Positions 7,602-15,961 are shown, counted from the first letter of the stretch. The stretch is DNA of 33,282 bases from Pseudomonas sp. PB106 (GCF_009764645.1 NZ_RWIM01000102.1:1-33282), one strand, 5' to 3'. Numbers and translations are program-made. The notes: generated from the sequence alone by a model not told the origin.

Positions 7602-9050
7602 ATGTTCGGTTTAGAGGCACTAGATCTCGCCCGAATTCAGTTCGCGTTCACCATCTCGTTCCACATCCTGTTCCCGGCCATCACCATCGGTCTGGCGAGT
7701 TACCTTGCGGTGCTTGAAGGCCTGTGGCTGAAAACCCACAACGACACCTACCGTGACCTCTACCATTTCTGGTCGAAGATCTTTGCCGTCAACTTCGGCA
7801 TGGGCGTGGTCTCCGGATTGGTCATGGCCTATCAGTTCGGCACCAACTGGAGCCGCTTCTCGGACTTCGCCGGCGCCGTCACCGGGCCGTTGCTGACTTA
7901 TGAAGTGCTCACGGCATTCTTCCTCGAGGCCGGTTTCCTCGGCGTGATGCTGTTCGGCTGGAACAAGGTCGGGCGCGGGCTGCACTTCTTCTCCACGGTG
8001 ATGGTGGCCATCGGTACGCTGATTTCGACGTTCTGGATTCTCGCCTCCAACAGCTGGATGCAGACTCCGCAGGGCTTCGAGATCGTCAACGGCCAAGTGA
8101 TTCCGACCGACTGGCTGGCGATCATCTTCAACCCTTCGTTCCCGTATCGCCTGATGCACATGGCGACGGCGGCGTTCGTTGCCACGGCGTTTTTCGTCGG
8201 TTCCTCGGCGGCCTGGCATTTGCTGCGCGGCAAGGACAACCCGGCGATCCGCACCATGCTCTCGATGGCCATGTGGATGGCGCTGATCGTTGCCCCGATT
8301 CAAGCGGTCATCGGCGATTTCCATGGCCTCAATACCCTTGAACACCAACCGGCGAAAATTGCCGCGATCGAAGGCCACTGGGAAAACAAGGGCGACGAAG
8401 CCACGCCGCTGATCCTGTTCGGCTGGCCGGACATGAAAGAAGAGAGAACCAAGTTTGCCGTGGAGATTCCCTACCTCGGCAGCCTGATCCTGACCCACTC
8501 GCTGGACAAGCAGGTGCCGGCGCTCAAGGAATTCCCGCCAGAAGACCGGCCGAATTCGACCATCGTGTTCTGGTCGTTCCGGGTCATGGTCGGCCTTGGC
8601 TTCCTGATGATCTTCACCGGCCTGTGGAGCCTGTGGCTGCGCAAACGCGACACGCTCTACACCTCGCGCCCGTTCCTGTATCTGGCGCTGTGGATGGGGC
8701 CGTCGGGTCTGATCGCGATTCTGGCAGGCTGGTTCACCACTGAAATCGGCCGTCAGCCGTGGGTGGTCTACGGGCTGATGCGCACGGCGGATGCTTCCTC
8801 CAACCACAGTTTCATGCAGATGAGCATCACCCTGATCATGTTTGTCGTGGTGTATTTCGCGCTGTTCGGCGCAGGTCTCGGCTACATGATGCGTCTGGTG
8901 CGCAAGGGGCCGAAGATCAGCGAGGGCGCGGAAACGCCGGACGGTGGTCCTGGCAAGAAACGTACACCGGCCCGTCCGTTGTCCGCTGCCGACGATTCGG
9001 CCGATGCCGATCACGGCGACGACGACATTCGCGTGACCAAGGAGATTTGA
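7602..9050 (+). CDS. cioA: Cyanide-insensitive quinol oxidase subunit I (bd-type)
   Basis: 482 aa, integral membrane quinol oxidase subunit carrying the haems. His21 in FHILFPAITIG is the conserved N-terminal haem ligand; GWFTTEIGRQPWVVYG is the invariant GWxxxExGRQPW signature. The quinol loop is short, the hallmark of CIO rather than E. coli CydA. The tail is a charged cytosolic extension (DDSADADHGDDDI). An AGAGGAAG ribosome site precedes the ATG at 7602; the frame extends upstream but without such a site. It forms an operon with cioB (3-bp gap) and a small membrane peptide. The role is respiration that resists cyanide, with electrons going from ubiquinol to oxygen. Regulation by ANR is expected from the upstream box. 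Confidence 0.97.
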   Translation: MFGLEALDLARIQFAFTISFHILFPAITIGLASYLAVLEGLWLKTHNDTYRDLYHFWSKIFAVNFGMGVVSGLVMAYQFGTNWSRFSDFAGAVTGPLLTYEVLTAFFLEAGFLGVMLFGWNKVGRGLHFFSTVMVAIGTLISTFWILASNSWMQTPQGFEIVNGQVIPTDWLAIIFNPSFPYRLMHMATAAFVATAFFVGSSAAWHLLRGKDNPAIRTMLSMAMWMALIVAPIQAVIGDFHGLNTLEHQPAKIAAIEGHWENKGDEATPLILFGWPDMKEERTKFAVEIPYLGSLILTHSLDKQVPALKEFPPEDRPNSTIVFWSFRVMVGLGFLMIFTGLWSLWLRKRDTLYTSRPFLYLALWMGPSGLIAILAGWFTTEIGRQPWVVYGLMRTADASSNHSFMQMSITLIMFVVVYFALFGAGLGYMMRLVRKGPKISEGAETPDGGPGKKRTPARPLSAADDSADADHGDDDIRVTKEI

Positions 9051-9053
9051 CTC

Positions 9054-10061
9054 ATGGGTATTGATCTTCCGCTGATCTGGGCCGTGATCATCATCTTCGG
9101 CATCATGATGTACGTGGTCATGGACGGCTTCGATCTGGGCATCGGGATTCTCTTCCCGTTCATCCCCGGCAAAGTCGACCGTGACGTAATGATGAACACC
9201 GTCGCCCCGGTCTGGGACGGCAACGAAACCTGGCTGGTACTGGGTGGGGCGGCGTTGTTCGGCGCGTTTCCGCTGGCGTATTCGGTGGTGCTGTCGGCGC
9301 TGTACCTGCCGTTGATTTTCATGCTGATCGGTTTGATTTTCCGTGGCGTGGCGTTCGAGTTCCGCTTCAAGGCCAAGGACGACAGGCGTCACCTGTGGGA
9401 CAAGGCCTTTATTGGTGGCTCGGTGGCAGCAACGTTCTTTCAGGGTGTGGCACTGGGGGCGTTCATCGACGGTTTGCCGGTGGTCAATCGGCAATATGCC
9501 GGCGGCTCACTGGACTGGCTGACGCCATTCACGCTGTTCTGCGGCGCTGCGCTGGTGGTGGCGTACGCCTTGCTCGGCTGCACCTGGCTGATCATGAAAA
9601 CCGAAGGCAAGCTGCAGGAGCAAATGCACAACCTGGCCCGGCCACTGGCGTTCGTCCTGCTGGCGGTGATCGGTGTCGTCAGCCTGTGGACGCCGTTGGC
9701 GCACCCGGATATTGCAACCCGCTGGTTCAGCATGCCCAATCTGTTCTGGTTCATGCCCGTGCCGATTCTGGTGCTGGTGACCATGTACGGTTTGATCCGT
9801 GCGGTGGCGCGCAACGCCAACTACATGCCGTTCCTGCTGACCCTGGTGCTGATCTTCCTCGGCTACAGCGGTCTGGGCATCAGCCTGTGGCCGAATATCG
9901 TGCCGCCGTCGATTTCGATTTGGGACGCCGCCGCACCGCCGCAAAGTCAGGGCTTCATGCTGGTGGGGACGCTATTCATCATCCCGTTCATTCTGGGTTA
10001 CACCTTCTGGAGCTATTACGTGTTCCGCGGCAAGGTCACCCATGAAGACGGCTATCACTAA
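9054..10061 (+). CDS. cioB: Cyanide-insensitive quinol oxidase subunit II
   Basis: 335 aa, about eight or nine membrane helices, partner of CioA in the oxidase heterodimer. The family block WDGNETWLVLGG followed by GAFPLAYSVVLSALYLPL and RGVAFEFRFKAKD is present. The N terminus (DLPLIWAVIIIFGIMMYVVMDG) carries the conserved DGFDLGIG. The start ATG is three bases after the cioA stop, and AAGGAG lies at the end of cioA, so translation is closely linked. A REP element follows the stop and separates cioB from the third gene. Confidence 0.97.
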   Translation: MGIDLPLIWAVIIIFGIMMYVVMDGFDLGIGILFPFIPGKVDRDVMMNTVAPVWDGNETWLVLGGAALFGAFPLAYSVVLSALYLPLIFMLIGLIFRGVAFEFRFKAKDDRRHLWDKAFIGGSVAATFFQGVALGAFIDGLPVVNRQYAGGSLDWLTPFTLFCGAALVVAYALLGCTWLIMKTEGKLQEQMHNLARPLAFVLLAVIGVVSLWTPLAHPDIATRWFSMPNLFWFMPVPILVLVTMYGLIRAVARNANYMPFLLTLVLIFLGYSGLGISLWPNIVPPSISIWDAAAPPQSQGFMLVGTLFIIPFILGYTFWSYYVFRGKVTHEDGYH

Positions 10062-10062
10062 A

Positions 10063-10110
10063 CCTGTGGGAGCGGGCTTGCCCGCGATGGCGTCGGTAGT
10101 GGCGCCATCG
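10063..10110. repeat. Half-REPIN between cioB and the small subunit gene
   Basis: A forward REP with core GGGAGCGGGCTTGCCCGC runs from 10063 to 10090. After it CGATGGCG (10085-10092) pairs with CGCCATCG (10103-10110), which is the inner edge of the expected inverse REP; the remainder of that inverse copy is absent. It looks like a REPIN that lost most of its second arm, lying inside an operon. Confidence 0.85.
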
Positions 10111-10131
10111 ATCTGACTGAGGATCGCAACA

Positions 10132-10299
10132 ATGACCGGCAAACATTCCCTGCACGACATTGAAGAGGCCGAAAAAAAACCGCTGTGGCAGCGGCTCGGC
10201 TGGTTGGCCTTGATCTGGGTCGGTAGCGTTGGCGTGCTGTTCATCGCCGCCAGCCTGATGCGCATGTTCATGAACGCCGCAGGCCTGACCACCCATTGA
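10132..10299 (+). CDS. Small membrane protein of the cio operon (DUF2474/CioZ-like)
   Basis: 55 aa. A charged amphipathic N-terminal part (HDIEEAEKKPLWQRLGW) leads into one transmembrane helix (about LALIWVGSVGVLFIAASLM). Small single-helix subunits (CydX in E. coli, DUF2474 proteins after cioB in Pseudomonas) stabilise bd-type oxidases, so the same role is inferred. AGGA lies about nine bases before the ATG. It is followed by a strong terminator, so it is the last gene of cioA-cioB-cioZ. The 70-bp gap to cioB contains the half-REPIN. Confidence 0.85.
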   Translation: MTGKHSLHDIEEAEKKPLWQRLGWLALIWVGSVGVLFIAASLMRMFMNAAGLTTH

Positions 10300-10333
10300 A
10301 GATTCCGTCCCGGCGCCTTCGGGCACGGATTTG

Positions 10334-10360
10334 AAACCCTCCGAATGGAGGGTTTTTTTT
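10334..10360 (+). terminator. Terminator of the cio operon
   Basis: AAACCCTCC, loop GAAT, GGAGGGTTT, then a run of T to 10360. It lies 35 bp after the small subunit gene and 12 bp before the 3' end of the convergent rlmG. The A run on the left side may let it work weakly in the opposite direction. Confidence 0.93.
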
Positions 10361-10371
10361 CGTCTTGCGAA

Positions 10372-11496
10372 TTACTTGCGCGCTTTGAGAATCACGAACT
10401 TCGGCGTGGCCGCCACTTGCTCAACACCACGGAACAGCCGCGCCAGTTTGCTGTGATAACCCAAGTGACGGTTACCGACGATGTACAAGGCACCGCCCAC
10501 CACCAGCGCTTCACGCGCTTGCTGGAACATGCGCCAGGCGAGGAAATCACCGACCACCTGCTGCTGATGGAACGGCGGATTGCACAGCACTACGTCCAGC
10601 GATTGCGGTTCCTGACCGGCCAGACCGTCGCCGGCACGCACGATCACTTCGCGATCGCCCAGCGCTGCGCGCCAGTTTTCCTCGGCTGATCGCACGGCCA
10701 TGAACGATTCGTCGACCAACGTGTACTGGGCGTCAGGGTTGTGCAGGGCACTGGCAATCGCCAATACGCCATTGCCGCAGCCCAAGTCGGCGACGCGCGC
10801 GCTGCCGAGGTTTTTCGGCAGATGCGGCAGGAATGCGCGAGTGCCGATGTCGAGGCCTTCGCGGCAGAAGACGTTGGCGTGGTTGAGCAGTTCGATGGCC
10901 GGCTCGTCGAGACGATAGCGGGTTGGATAAGGCGAAATCGCGGGAGCTTTCGGCTCTGGCGTTGCGATCAGCAGGCGGGCCTTTTTGACCGCCAGCGAGG
11001 CTTGAACCGGGCCGATGTAACGCTCCAGCAAGTCACCGGCTGCACGCGGCAGATGCTTGACCATGGCCGCTGCGATCACTTCGGCACCGGGGGCGAGTTG
11101 CCCTTGCAGGCGAATCAGCTGTTCCTCCAGCAGGGCCAGGGTTTTCGGTACACGAATCAGCACCCGGTCGAACGGCCCGACCACGGGCTCGCTCGCCGCA
11201 ATCGGGCGGATCGCGTCAAATGCCTGGCCGTTACGCAGCAGGTTTTTTTCCAGGCCTAGAAAACCGAGGAACGAATCGCCGCTCGTGCTCACTTCGACCT
11301 TGCCAAGCAGGCTGGCGGCCAGTGCGCCAAAGCTGTCATTGAGCACCAGCACCCGTGTACCGGTCGCAGGTTGCTGCGCGGCGAGATGATTGAGCAGGTA
11401 TTCGTCAGCGGCATCAAAAGCTTGCAGCGGTTCGTTCTGCTGTTCGGGCTGGCGAATCAGGTCGAGTTGGGCGAAGGGCGTATCGAGCAGAGGCAT
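10372..11496 (-). CDS. rlmG: 23S rRNA (guanine-N2) methyltransferase RlmG
   Basis: 374 aa, close to E. coli RlmG, which makes m2G1835 in 23S rRNA. It has two tandem Rossmann-like halves as in the RsmC/RlmG group. The C-terminal catalytic half has VADLGCGNGVLAIASA (SAM site) and the adenine/guanine-pocket motif NPPFHQQ. The N-terminal half begins LDTPFAQLDLIRQPEQQNEPLQAFDAADEYLL, typical of RlmG rather than RsmC. The frame extends 32 codons upstream, but the ATG at 11496 matches the family's N terminus. No strong ribosome site is visible. It is convergent with the cio operon. Confidence 0.92.
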   Translation of the reverse strand: MPLLDTPFAQLDLIRQPEQQNEPLQAFDAADEYLLNHLAAQQPATGTRVLVLNDSFGALAASLLGKVEVSTSGDSFLGFLGLEKNLLRNGQAFDAIRPIAASEPVVGPFDRVLIRVPKTLALLEEQLIRLQGQLAPGAEVIAAAMVKHLPRAAGDLLERYIGPVQASLAVKKARLLIATPEPKAPAISPYPTRYRLDEPAIELLNHANVFCREGLDIGTRAFLPHLPKNLGSARVADLGCGNGVLAIASALHNPDAQYTLVDESFMAVRSAEENWRAALGDREVIVRAGDGLAGQEPQSLDVVLCNPPFHQQQVVGDFLAWRMFQQAREALVVGGALYIVGNRHLGYHSKLARLFRGVEQVAATPKFVILKARK

Positions 11497-11667
11497 GGGG
11501 CGGGGACTCAGGTAATCAACGGGTGTTCCGCAGCCCTGATGATGTGCGGCGGAACCGACCAAGTGCACTGCAACGCAATCTTGCGTTAACACTCAGGAAG
11601 GTCGTAAATGGTACGTTTTTTTCTCCGCCAATACCCGCATGTTTTCATGTCGGTGGGCTGATCCGAC

Positions 11668-12381
11668 TTAGATGATCCCGGCTCTGGCCGCCGCGATAAC
11701 CGCAGAAATCTTGTTGCAGACGTTCAGTTTCTCAATCACGTTCTGGACGTGGTAATTCACCGTCCGCTCACTCAGGTTGAGGATTCTGGAAATTTCATGA
11801 GCGGTTTTGCCGCCGGCAGACAACTGCAACACTTCCAGTTCGCGAGGTGACAGTTGAGGAACGCGAGGCTTGGTTGAGCGGTTGGGCAGGGTGCGGGCAA
11901 ACAGCTCGCTCAGATGACTGGTCGCATAGAATATATAGCCGAAATGCTCGTAGAGCTCGAACGGGCTGATCGGAGAGTGCTTGCGGGCCAGACTGACAAT
12001 GCTGCAAAGACCGCTTTCTTCATGATGGAACGACTGCGACCAGCCATGCCGTATGCCGTTTTGCTGCAGGCCCTGCCACAGATTGGGTGAATTGGAGTAG
12101 GCCGCTTCGCTCCAGACAATCGGCAGCATCGAGTGATTGCAGTGAGCAATGATCGGGTCGTTGTTTTCGTAGTGCTCCTGCTCATATTGCGCATTCCAGG
12201 CTTTCGGATAGTTATTGATTTGCAGGGCGTTGAAGCGTGTCTGGGGATCTGAGGCGGTGAGGGTGATTGAGCAAAAGTTAAAGCCAATGTTTTCGGCAAA
12301 CCGAAGCAGGATTGGATAGGCGGCATCTATCTCCCTGGCAAACGTCAGTTGTTTCAGTTGTGACTCCTTCCACATTTCCAT
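11668..12381 (-). CDS. ppoR: LuxR-type AHL-responsive regulator (LuxR solo, PpoR-like)
   Basis: 237 aa. The N-terminal autoinducer domain has all positions used by AHL-binding LuxR proteins: Trp62, Tyr66, Asp75-Pro76, Trp90 and Gly113, matching TraR W57, Y61, D70, P71, W85 and G113. The plant-signal subfamily (OryR/PsoR) changes the Trp and Tyr; this protein does not. The C-terminal helix-turn-helix starts at LSPRELEVLQL and contains TAHEISRILNLSERTVNYHV. GGAG sits eight bases before the ATG at 12381; the frame runs on to a TTG at 12432. No luxI-type synthase lies in the window. The rlmG-luxR-fpr-mscL-radA order matches what I recall for P. putida ppoR (PP_4647), an unpaired AHL receptor. Confidence 0.85.
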   Translation of the reverse strand: MEMWKESQLKQLTFAREIDAAYPILLRFAENIGFNFCSITLTASDPQTRFNALQINNYPKAWNAQYEQEHYENNDPIIAHCNHSMLPIVWSEAAYSNSPNLWQGLQQNGIRHGWSQSFHHEESGLCSIVSLARKHSPISPFELYEHFGYIFYATSHLSELFARTLPNRSTKPRVPQLSPRELEVLQLSAGGKTAHEISRILNLSERTVNYHVQNVIEKLNVCNKISAVIAAARAGII

Positions 12382-12702
12382 CTCGAATGCTCCGTGAGAT
12401 TTTCTAGAGGGGGGGCAGCTTTTTGGATCCAAGGCGGTACGGAAAGGAGTGTAGGAGGTTTCCTATCTTTGGTTCGAATTTTTTCGCTCTTGAGATAGAG
12501 CGTTGTTTGCGCAAAGGGTTATTAAAAGACCGAAGTTTCACATGTCACCTGACATTCAAAAAAAATCGGTTATTTACTCTAAATTAATTTAATACACGCT
12601 GTTCTTGTACGGGTGTAACGTCGTTGAATAACATTACTGATTGGTGGTGTTTAAAACGACACCTTTGAGCGACACTGGACGGGATCTGATACGGAGTTAT
12701 CC
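12382..12702. other. Divergent ppoR-fpr intergenic region
   Basis: About 320 bp, AT-rich in the middle, carrying the opposed promoters of ppoR and fpr. It includes a short inverted repeat at 12542-12555 and a 12-base palindrome TAAATTAATTTA at 12580-12591. I see no convincing lux box of the usual 20-bp form. Confidence 0.6.
12542..12555. promoter_or_regulatory. Inverted repeat in the ppoR-fpr gap
   Basis: ATGTCA, CC, TGACAT: perfect six-base arms. It lies about 148 bp before fpr and 161 bp before ppoR, so it could serve either promoter. The binding protein is unknown; it is shorter than a standard lux box and does not match one. Confidence 0.4.
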
Positions 12703-13479
12703 ATGACCGACAGTGCAGAGAAGTTCACTCGCCAGACCTTGCTTGAAGTGCGTCCGCTGACGCCCAGCCTGTTCACACTGCGAACGACGCGTGACGCCGG
12801 ATTCAGATTCCGTGCCGGCCAGTTCGCCCGTCTGGGCGTGATGAAAGCGGATGGCAGCACGGTCTGGCGTGCCTACTCCATGGTTTCGTCGCCGTTCGAC
12901 GAGTTCCTCGAATTCTTTTCGATTGTGGTTCCCGGAGGGGAGTTCACCAGTGAGCTGAGCCGTTTGCAGCCAGGCGATACATTATTTGTGGAGCGCCAGG
13001 CATTCGGTTATCTGACCCTGGACCGGTTCGTCGATGGACGGGATCTCTGGCTGTTGTCCACAGGGACGGGTGTGGCTCCGTTTCTGTCGATCCTGCAGGA
13101 CTTTGAAGTGTGGGAGAAATTCGAACGGATCATTCTGGTGTACAGCGTGCGCGAAGCGCGGGAGCTGGCTTATCTGTCGCTGATTGCTGAGCTGGGTCAA
13201 CGTGATTATCTGGCCGAGCACGCCCACAAATTACAGTTCATACCCACCGTGACCCGCGAAACTCATCCGGGGGCGCTGAACGGGCGGATTACCGACCTTA
13301 TTGAAAACGGTGAACTGGAACGGGCAGCTGGCCTGGAACTGAGCGCAGAGCACTCGCGGGTGATGTTGTGCGGTAATCCGCAGATGATCGACGATACCCG
13401 TGCGCTGCTAAAACAGCGGTACATGCGCCTGAGCCTGAGCCGCAAACCTGGCCAGGTCGCCGTGGAAAACTATTGGTAA
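12703..13479 (+). CDS. fpr: Ferredoxin--NADP(+) reductase, FprB-like
   Basis: 258 aa, the size of bacterial plant-type-fold Fpr. FAD site: RAYSMVSSP (RxYS). NADPH site: LLSTGTGVAPFLSIL. Further blocks are GGEFTSELSRLQPGD and MLCGNPQMIDDT. The chain ends in VENYW: a C-terminal Trp stacking on FAD is the E. coli-like (subclass IIA) type, unlike the Pseudomonas FprA form that ends in other residues. It exchanges electrons between NADPH and ferredoxin or flavodoxin, with roles in Fe-S biogenesis and oxidative stress. GGAG lies eight bases before the ATG. A bidirectional terminator follows. It is divergent from ppoR, with no FinR-type LysR gene alongside. Confidence 0.92.
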   Translation: MTDSAEKFTRQTLLEVRPLTPSLFTLRTTRDAGFRFRAGQFARLGVMKADGSTVWRAYSMVSSPFDEFLEFFSIVVPGGEFTSELSRLQPGDTLFVERQAFGYLTLDRFVDGRDLWLLSTGTGVAPFLSILQDFEVWEKFERIILVYSVREARELAYLSLIAELGQRDYLAEHAHKLQFIPTVTRETHPGALNGRITDLIENGELERAAGLELSAEHSRVMLCGNPQMIDDTRALLKQRYMRLSLSRKPGQVAVENYW

Positions 13480-13480
13480 A

Positions 13481-13507
13481 AAAACGGCACCGCGCAGGTG
13501 CCGTTTT
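13481..13507. terminator. Bidirectional terminator between fpr and mscL
   Basis: AAAACGGCACC, five-base loop, GGTGCCGTTTT: 11-base perfect arms with A on one side and T on the other. It serves the convergent genes fpr and mscL. Confidence 0.93.
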
Positions 13508-13515
13508 CTTTTGGG

Positions 13516-13932
13516 TTATTCAGGTCGGTTGTTCTGTGCCTTGAGCAGGTCGCGAATCTCGCCCAGCAGTTCTTCCTCTTTGGTCGGAACCGGCGGCAGG
13601 GTGGGCGCTACGGCTTCTTCGCGCTTGAGGCGGTTGATGGCTTTGACGCCCATGAAGATCGCAAAGGCGACAATGATGAAGTCGAGAACAGTCTGGATGA
13701 ATTTGCCGTAAGCCAGCACAACGGCGGGGGTGGTGCCCTCTGCTGCCTTGAGGGTGACGGCGAGGTCACTGAAATCCACCCCGCCGATCAGCAGGCCGAT
13801 GGGAGGCATGATGACGTCGCCAACGAACGACGAAACGATCTTGCCGAAGGCAGCACCGATGATGATACCGACGGCCATGTCGACCACATTGCCTTTGACC
13901 GCGAAGGCCTTGAACTCACTTAGCACGCCCAT
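13516..13932 (-). CDS. mscL: Large-conductance mechanosensitive channel MscL
   Basis: 138 aa, full length. It forms an inner-membrane pentamer that opens under extreme turgor to release solutes. The N-terminal [40 protein letters not shown] is the first helix and gate; the second helix is around [23 protein letters not shown], and the charged C-terminal bundle includes [19 protein letters not shown] precedes the ATG. It is convergent with fpr across the shared terminator. A long AT-rich gap separates it from radA. Confidence 0.96.
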   Translation of the reverse strand: MGVLSEFKAFAVKGNVVDMAVGIIIGAAFGKIVSSFVGDVIMPPIGLLIGGVDFSDLAVTLKAAEGTTPAVVLAYGKFIQTVLDFIIVAFAIFMGVKAINRLKREEAVAPTLPPVPTKEEELLGEIRDLLKAQNNRPE

Positions 13933-14573
13933 ACGTTATTCCTTGTTACAGATGAGGTTGGTGAACGCAGTGTAAGGCAGCCAGACGCATTCCGCCTGAC
14001 ATGCTTGCTTACATAGCTTGCCAGCTATCGACCTGCAGGCCCCTGGAAAGTTTACGAAACGCCATCATCATCACCGCTATTCGCGTTCCTTGCCGCACCC
14101 GTTATCAGGTAATCAATGATGTGCGGATGAAGGCGCGCCAGATGCTTGATGAGTGACGAAATTGACAGATGGATCTCAGTGACTGCGTCGAATGGTTAGC
14201 AGAAGAATGCTCACGGGAATAACAGCCCTATTGCGAAGGATATAGTTCTATATAGCAGAGCACCCGTTGGGGCTGGTAGTTACAATTTGAAATGGTTTAG
14301 CGCGGCTCGTATTCTATGCCGGAGCAATAGCTAGCAAAGCTAATATTTGCAAATGAAACGAAGTTTTATAAGTTGATGAAAAGGCATTGATGAGCCGAAG
14401 TGGTTCAGTTGTCATTTTGCTGGGTGCAACAGTGTCAACTCTTTTACAGTTGTTTCAATATATATACATACTTTATGAAAGGCTTTGAAGTTTGCCCGCC
14501 AGCGAGGCTGTGAGCGACACGGTCACGCCCCTCTCGTGTCTGCGTTATCATCTCGGTTTTGCCGGGGGTTCAG
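13933..14573. other. Long AT-rich gap between mscL and radA
   Basis: About 640 bp, markedly richer in A and T from 14200 to 14480 than its neighbours. It holds the mscL and radA promoters and several short perfect inverted repeats: ATAGCT/AGCTAT at 14013-14028, ATATAG/CTATAT at 14240-14253, and the palindrome ATTTGCAAAT at 14345-14354. The only open frame of interest is at 14390-14488. No tRNA, insertion-sequence end or CRISPR-like repeat is visible. Confidence 0.6.
14390..14488 (+). CDS. Possible 32-aa single-helix membrane peptide
   Basis: ATG to TGA, 32 codons. After a short polar start (MSRSGS) comes a long hydrophobic run (VVILLGATVSTLLQLF, then QYIYIL) ending YERL. AAAAGG stands five bases before the ATG. 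Such peptides occur as small regulatory membrane proteins or type I toxins, but nothing ties it to a family. It may also be a chance frame in AT-rich DNA; I see no antisense RNA signal that I can support. Confidence 0.3.
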   Translation: MSRSGSVVILLGATVSTLLQLFQYIYILYERL

Positions 14574-15941
14574 ATGGCCAAGGCCAAACGCATGTATGGC
14601 TGCACCGAGTGCGGCGCAACCTTTCCCAAATGGGCGGGCCAGTGCGGTGAATGCGGCGCCTGGAACACCCTGACCGAAACCATGATTGAAAGCGGCGGCG
14701 CCACGGCACCCACCGGTCGCACCGGCTGGGCCGGGCAGCAGGCGCAGATCAAGACGCTGGCCGAAGTCAGTATCGAAGAAATTCCGCGGTTCTCTACCGC
14801 TTCCGGGGAACTGGATCGCGTGCTCGGCGGCGGTCTGGTTGACGGCTCGGTGGTGTTGATCGGCGGTGATCCGGGCATCGGCAAATCGACGATTCTGTTA
14901 CAGACCTTGTGCAACCTCGCCAAGAGCATGCCGGCGTTGTACGTCACCGGCGAAGAATCCCAGCAGCAAGTGGCGATGCGCGCCCGCCGCCTCGGCTTGC
15001 CGCAGGATCAGCTGCGAGTGATGACCGAAACCTGCATCGAAACCATCATCGCCACTGCCCGGCAGGAAAAACCCAAGGTGATGGTGATCGACTCGATCCA
15101 GACGATCTTCACCGAACAACTGCAATCGGCCCCCGGCGGTGTGTCCCAGGTGCGTGAGAGTGCGGCGTTGTTGGTGCGCTATGCCAAGCAGAGCGGCACG
15201 GCGATTTTCCTCGTCGGCCACGTCACCAAGGAAGGCGCGCTCGCCGGCCCCCGCGTTCTTGAGCACATGGTCGACACCGTGCTGTATTTCGAGGGCGAGT
15301 CTGACGGGCGTTTGCGTCTGTTGCGCGCGGTGAAGAACCGCTTCGGCGCGGTCAACGAGTTGGGTGTGTTCGGCATGACCGACAAGGGTTTGAAAGAAGT
15401 CTCCAACCCTTCGGCGATTTTTCTGACCCGCGCGCAGGAAGAAGTCCCTGGCAGCGTGGTCATGGCAACGTGGGAAGGCACCCGACCGATGCTGGTGGAG
15501 GTGCAAGCCTTGGTCGATGACAGCCACTTGGCCAACCCGCGTCGGGTAACGTTGGGCCTGGATCAGAACCGTTTGGCGATGTTGCTGGCGGTTTTGCATC
15601 GCCATGGCGGCATTCCGACCCACGATCAGGACGTTTTCCTTAACGTGGTCGGCGGGGTCAAGGTGTTGGAAACGGCGTCTGACCTGGCGCTGATGGCGGC
15701 GGTCATGTCGAGTTTGCGTAATCGACCGTTGCCGCATGATCTGCTGGTGTTTGGGGAAGTGGGGCTGTCTGGCGAAGTGCGTCCGGTGCCGAGCGGGCAG
15801 GAGCGTTTGAAGGAAGCGGCCAAGCATGGCTTTAAACGGGCGATCGTGCCGAAGGGCAATGCACCGAAGGAATCCCCGCCGGGTTTGCAGATCATCGCCG
15901 TGACCCGCCTCGAACAGGCTCTCGACGCGCTTTTCGAATAA
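14574..15941 (+). CDS. radA: DNA repair ATPase/branch-migration helicase RadA
   Basis: 455 aa. A four-cysteine zinc finger occupies residues 10-27 (CTECG and CGECG). The RecA-like core has Walker A GGDPGIGKST, then the family-specific KNRFG motif (VKNRFGAVNELG), and a C-terminal Lon-protease-like domain (DLALMAAVMSSLRNRPLP, FGEVGLSGEVRPV) without protease function. RadA processes recombination intermediates with RecA. The frame begins five codons earlier (MPGVQ), but MAKAKRMYGC is the family N terminus and GGGGG lies upstream of that ATG. It is monocistronic and followed by a REPIN. Confidence 0.96.
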   Translation: MAKAKRMYGCTECGATFPKWAGQCGECGAWNTLTETMIESGGATAPTGRTGWAGQQAQIKTLAEVSIEEIPRFSTASGELDRVLGGGLVDGSVVLIGGDPGIGKSTILLQTLCNLAKSMPALYVTGEESQQQVAMRARRLGLPQDQLRVMTETCIETIIATARQEKPKVMVIDSIQTIFTEQLQSAPGGVSQVRESAALLVRYAKQSGTAIFLVGHVTKEGALAGPRVLEHMVDTVLYFEGESDGRLRLLRAVKNRFGAVNELGVFGMTDKGLKEVSNPSAIFLTRAQEEVPGSVVMATWEGTRPMLVEVQALVDDSHLANPRRVTLGLDQNRLAMLLAVLHRHGGIPTHDQDVFLNVVGGVKVLETASDLALMAAVMSSLRNRPLPHDLLVFGEVGLSGEVRPVPSGQERLKEAAKHGFKRAIVPKGNAPKESPPGLQIIAVTRLEQALDALFE

Positions 15942-15961
15942 CTTGAACCCACCGCATAACG

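Noticed and set aside
7207..7614. 135-codon frame upstream of and overlapping the cioA start, with AGGAAG before its ATG
   Set aside because: Its composition is not protein-like (many Arg and scattered Cys, no domain), it runs across the ANR box and the cioA ribosome site, and no family is recognisable.
7620..9494. 624-codon frame opposite cioA and cioB
   Set aside because: Shadow of clear oxidase genes; composition not protein-like.
12542..12592. 16-codon frame ATG to TAA in the ppoR-fpr gap
   Set aside because: Too short, with no ribosome binding site; its start coincides with the inverted repeat.
12382..12702. Search for a lux box near ppoR
   Set aside because: The only inverted repeat (14 bp) does not follow the usual 18-20 bp lux box pattern.
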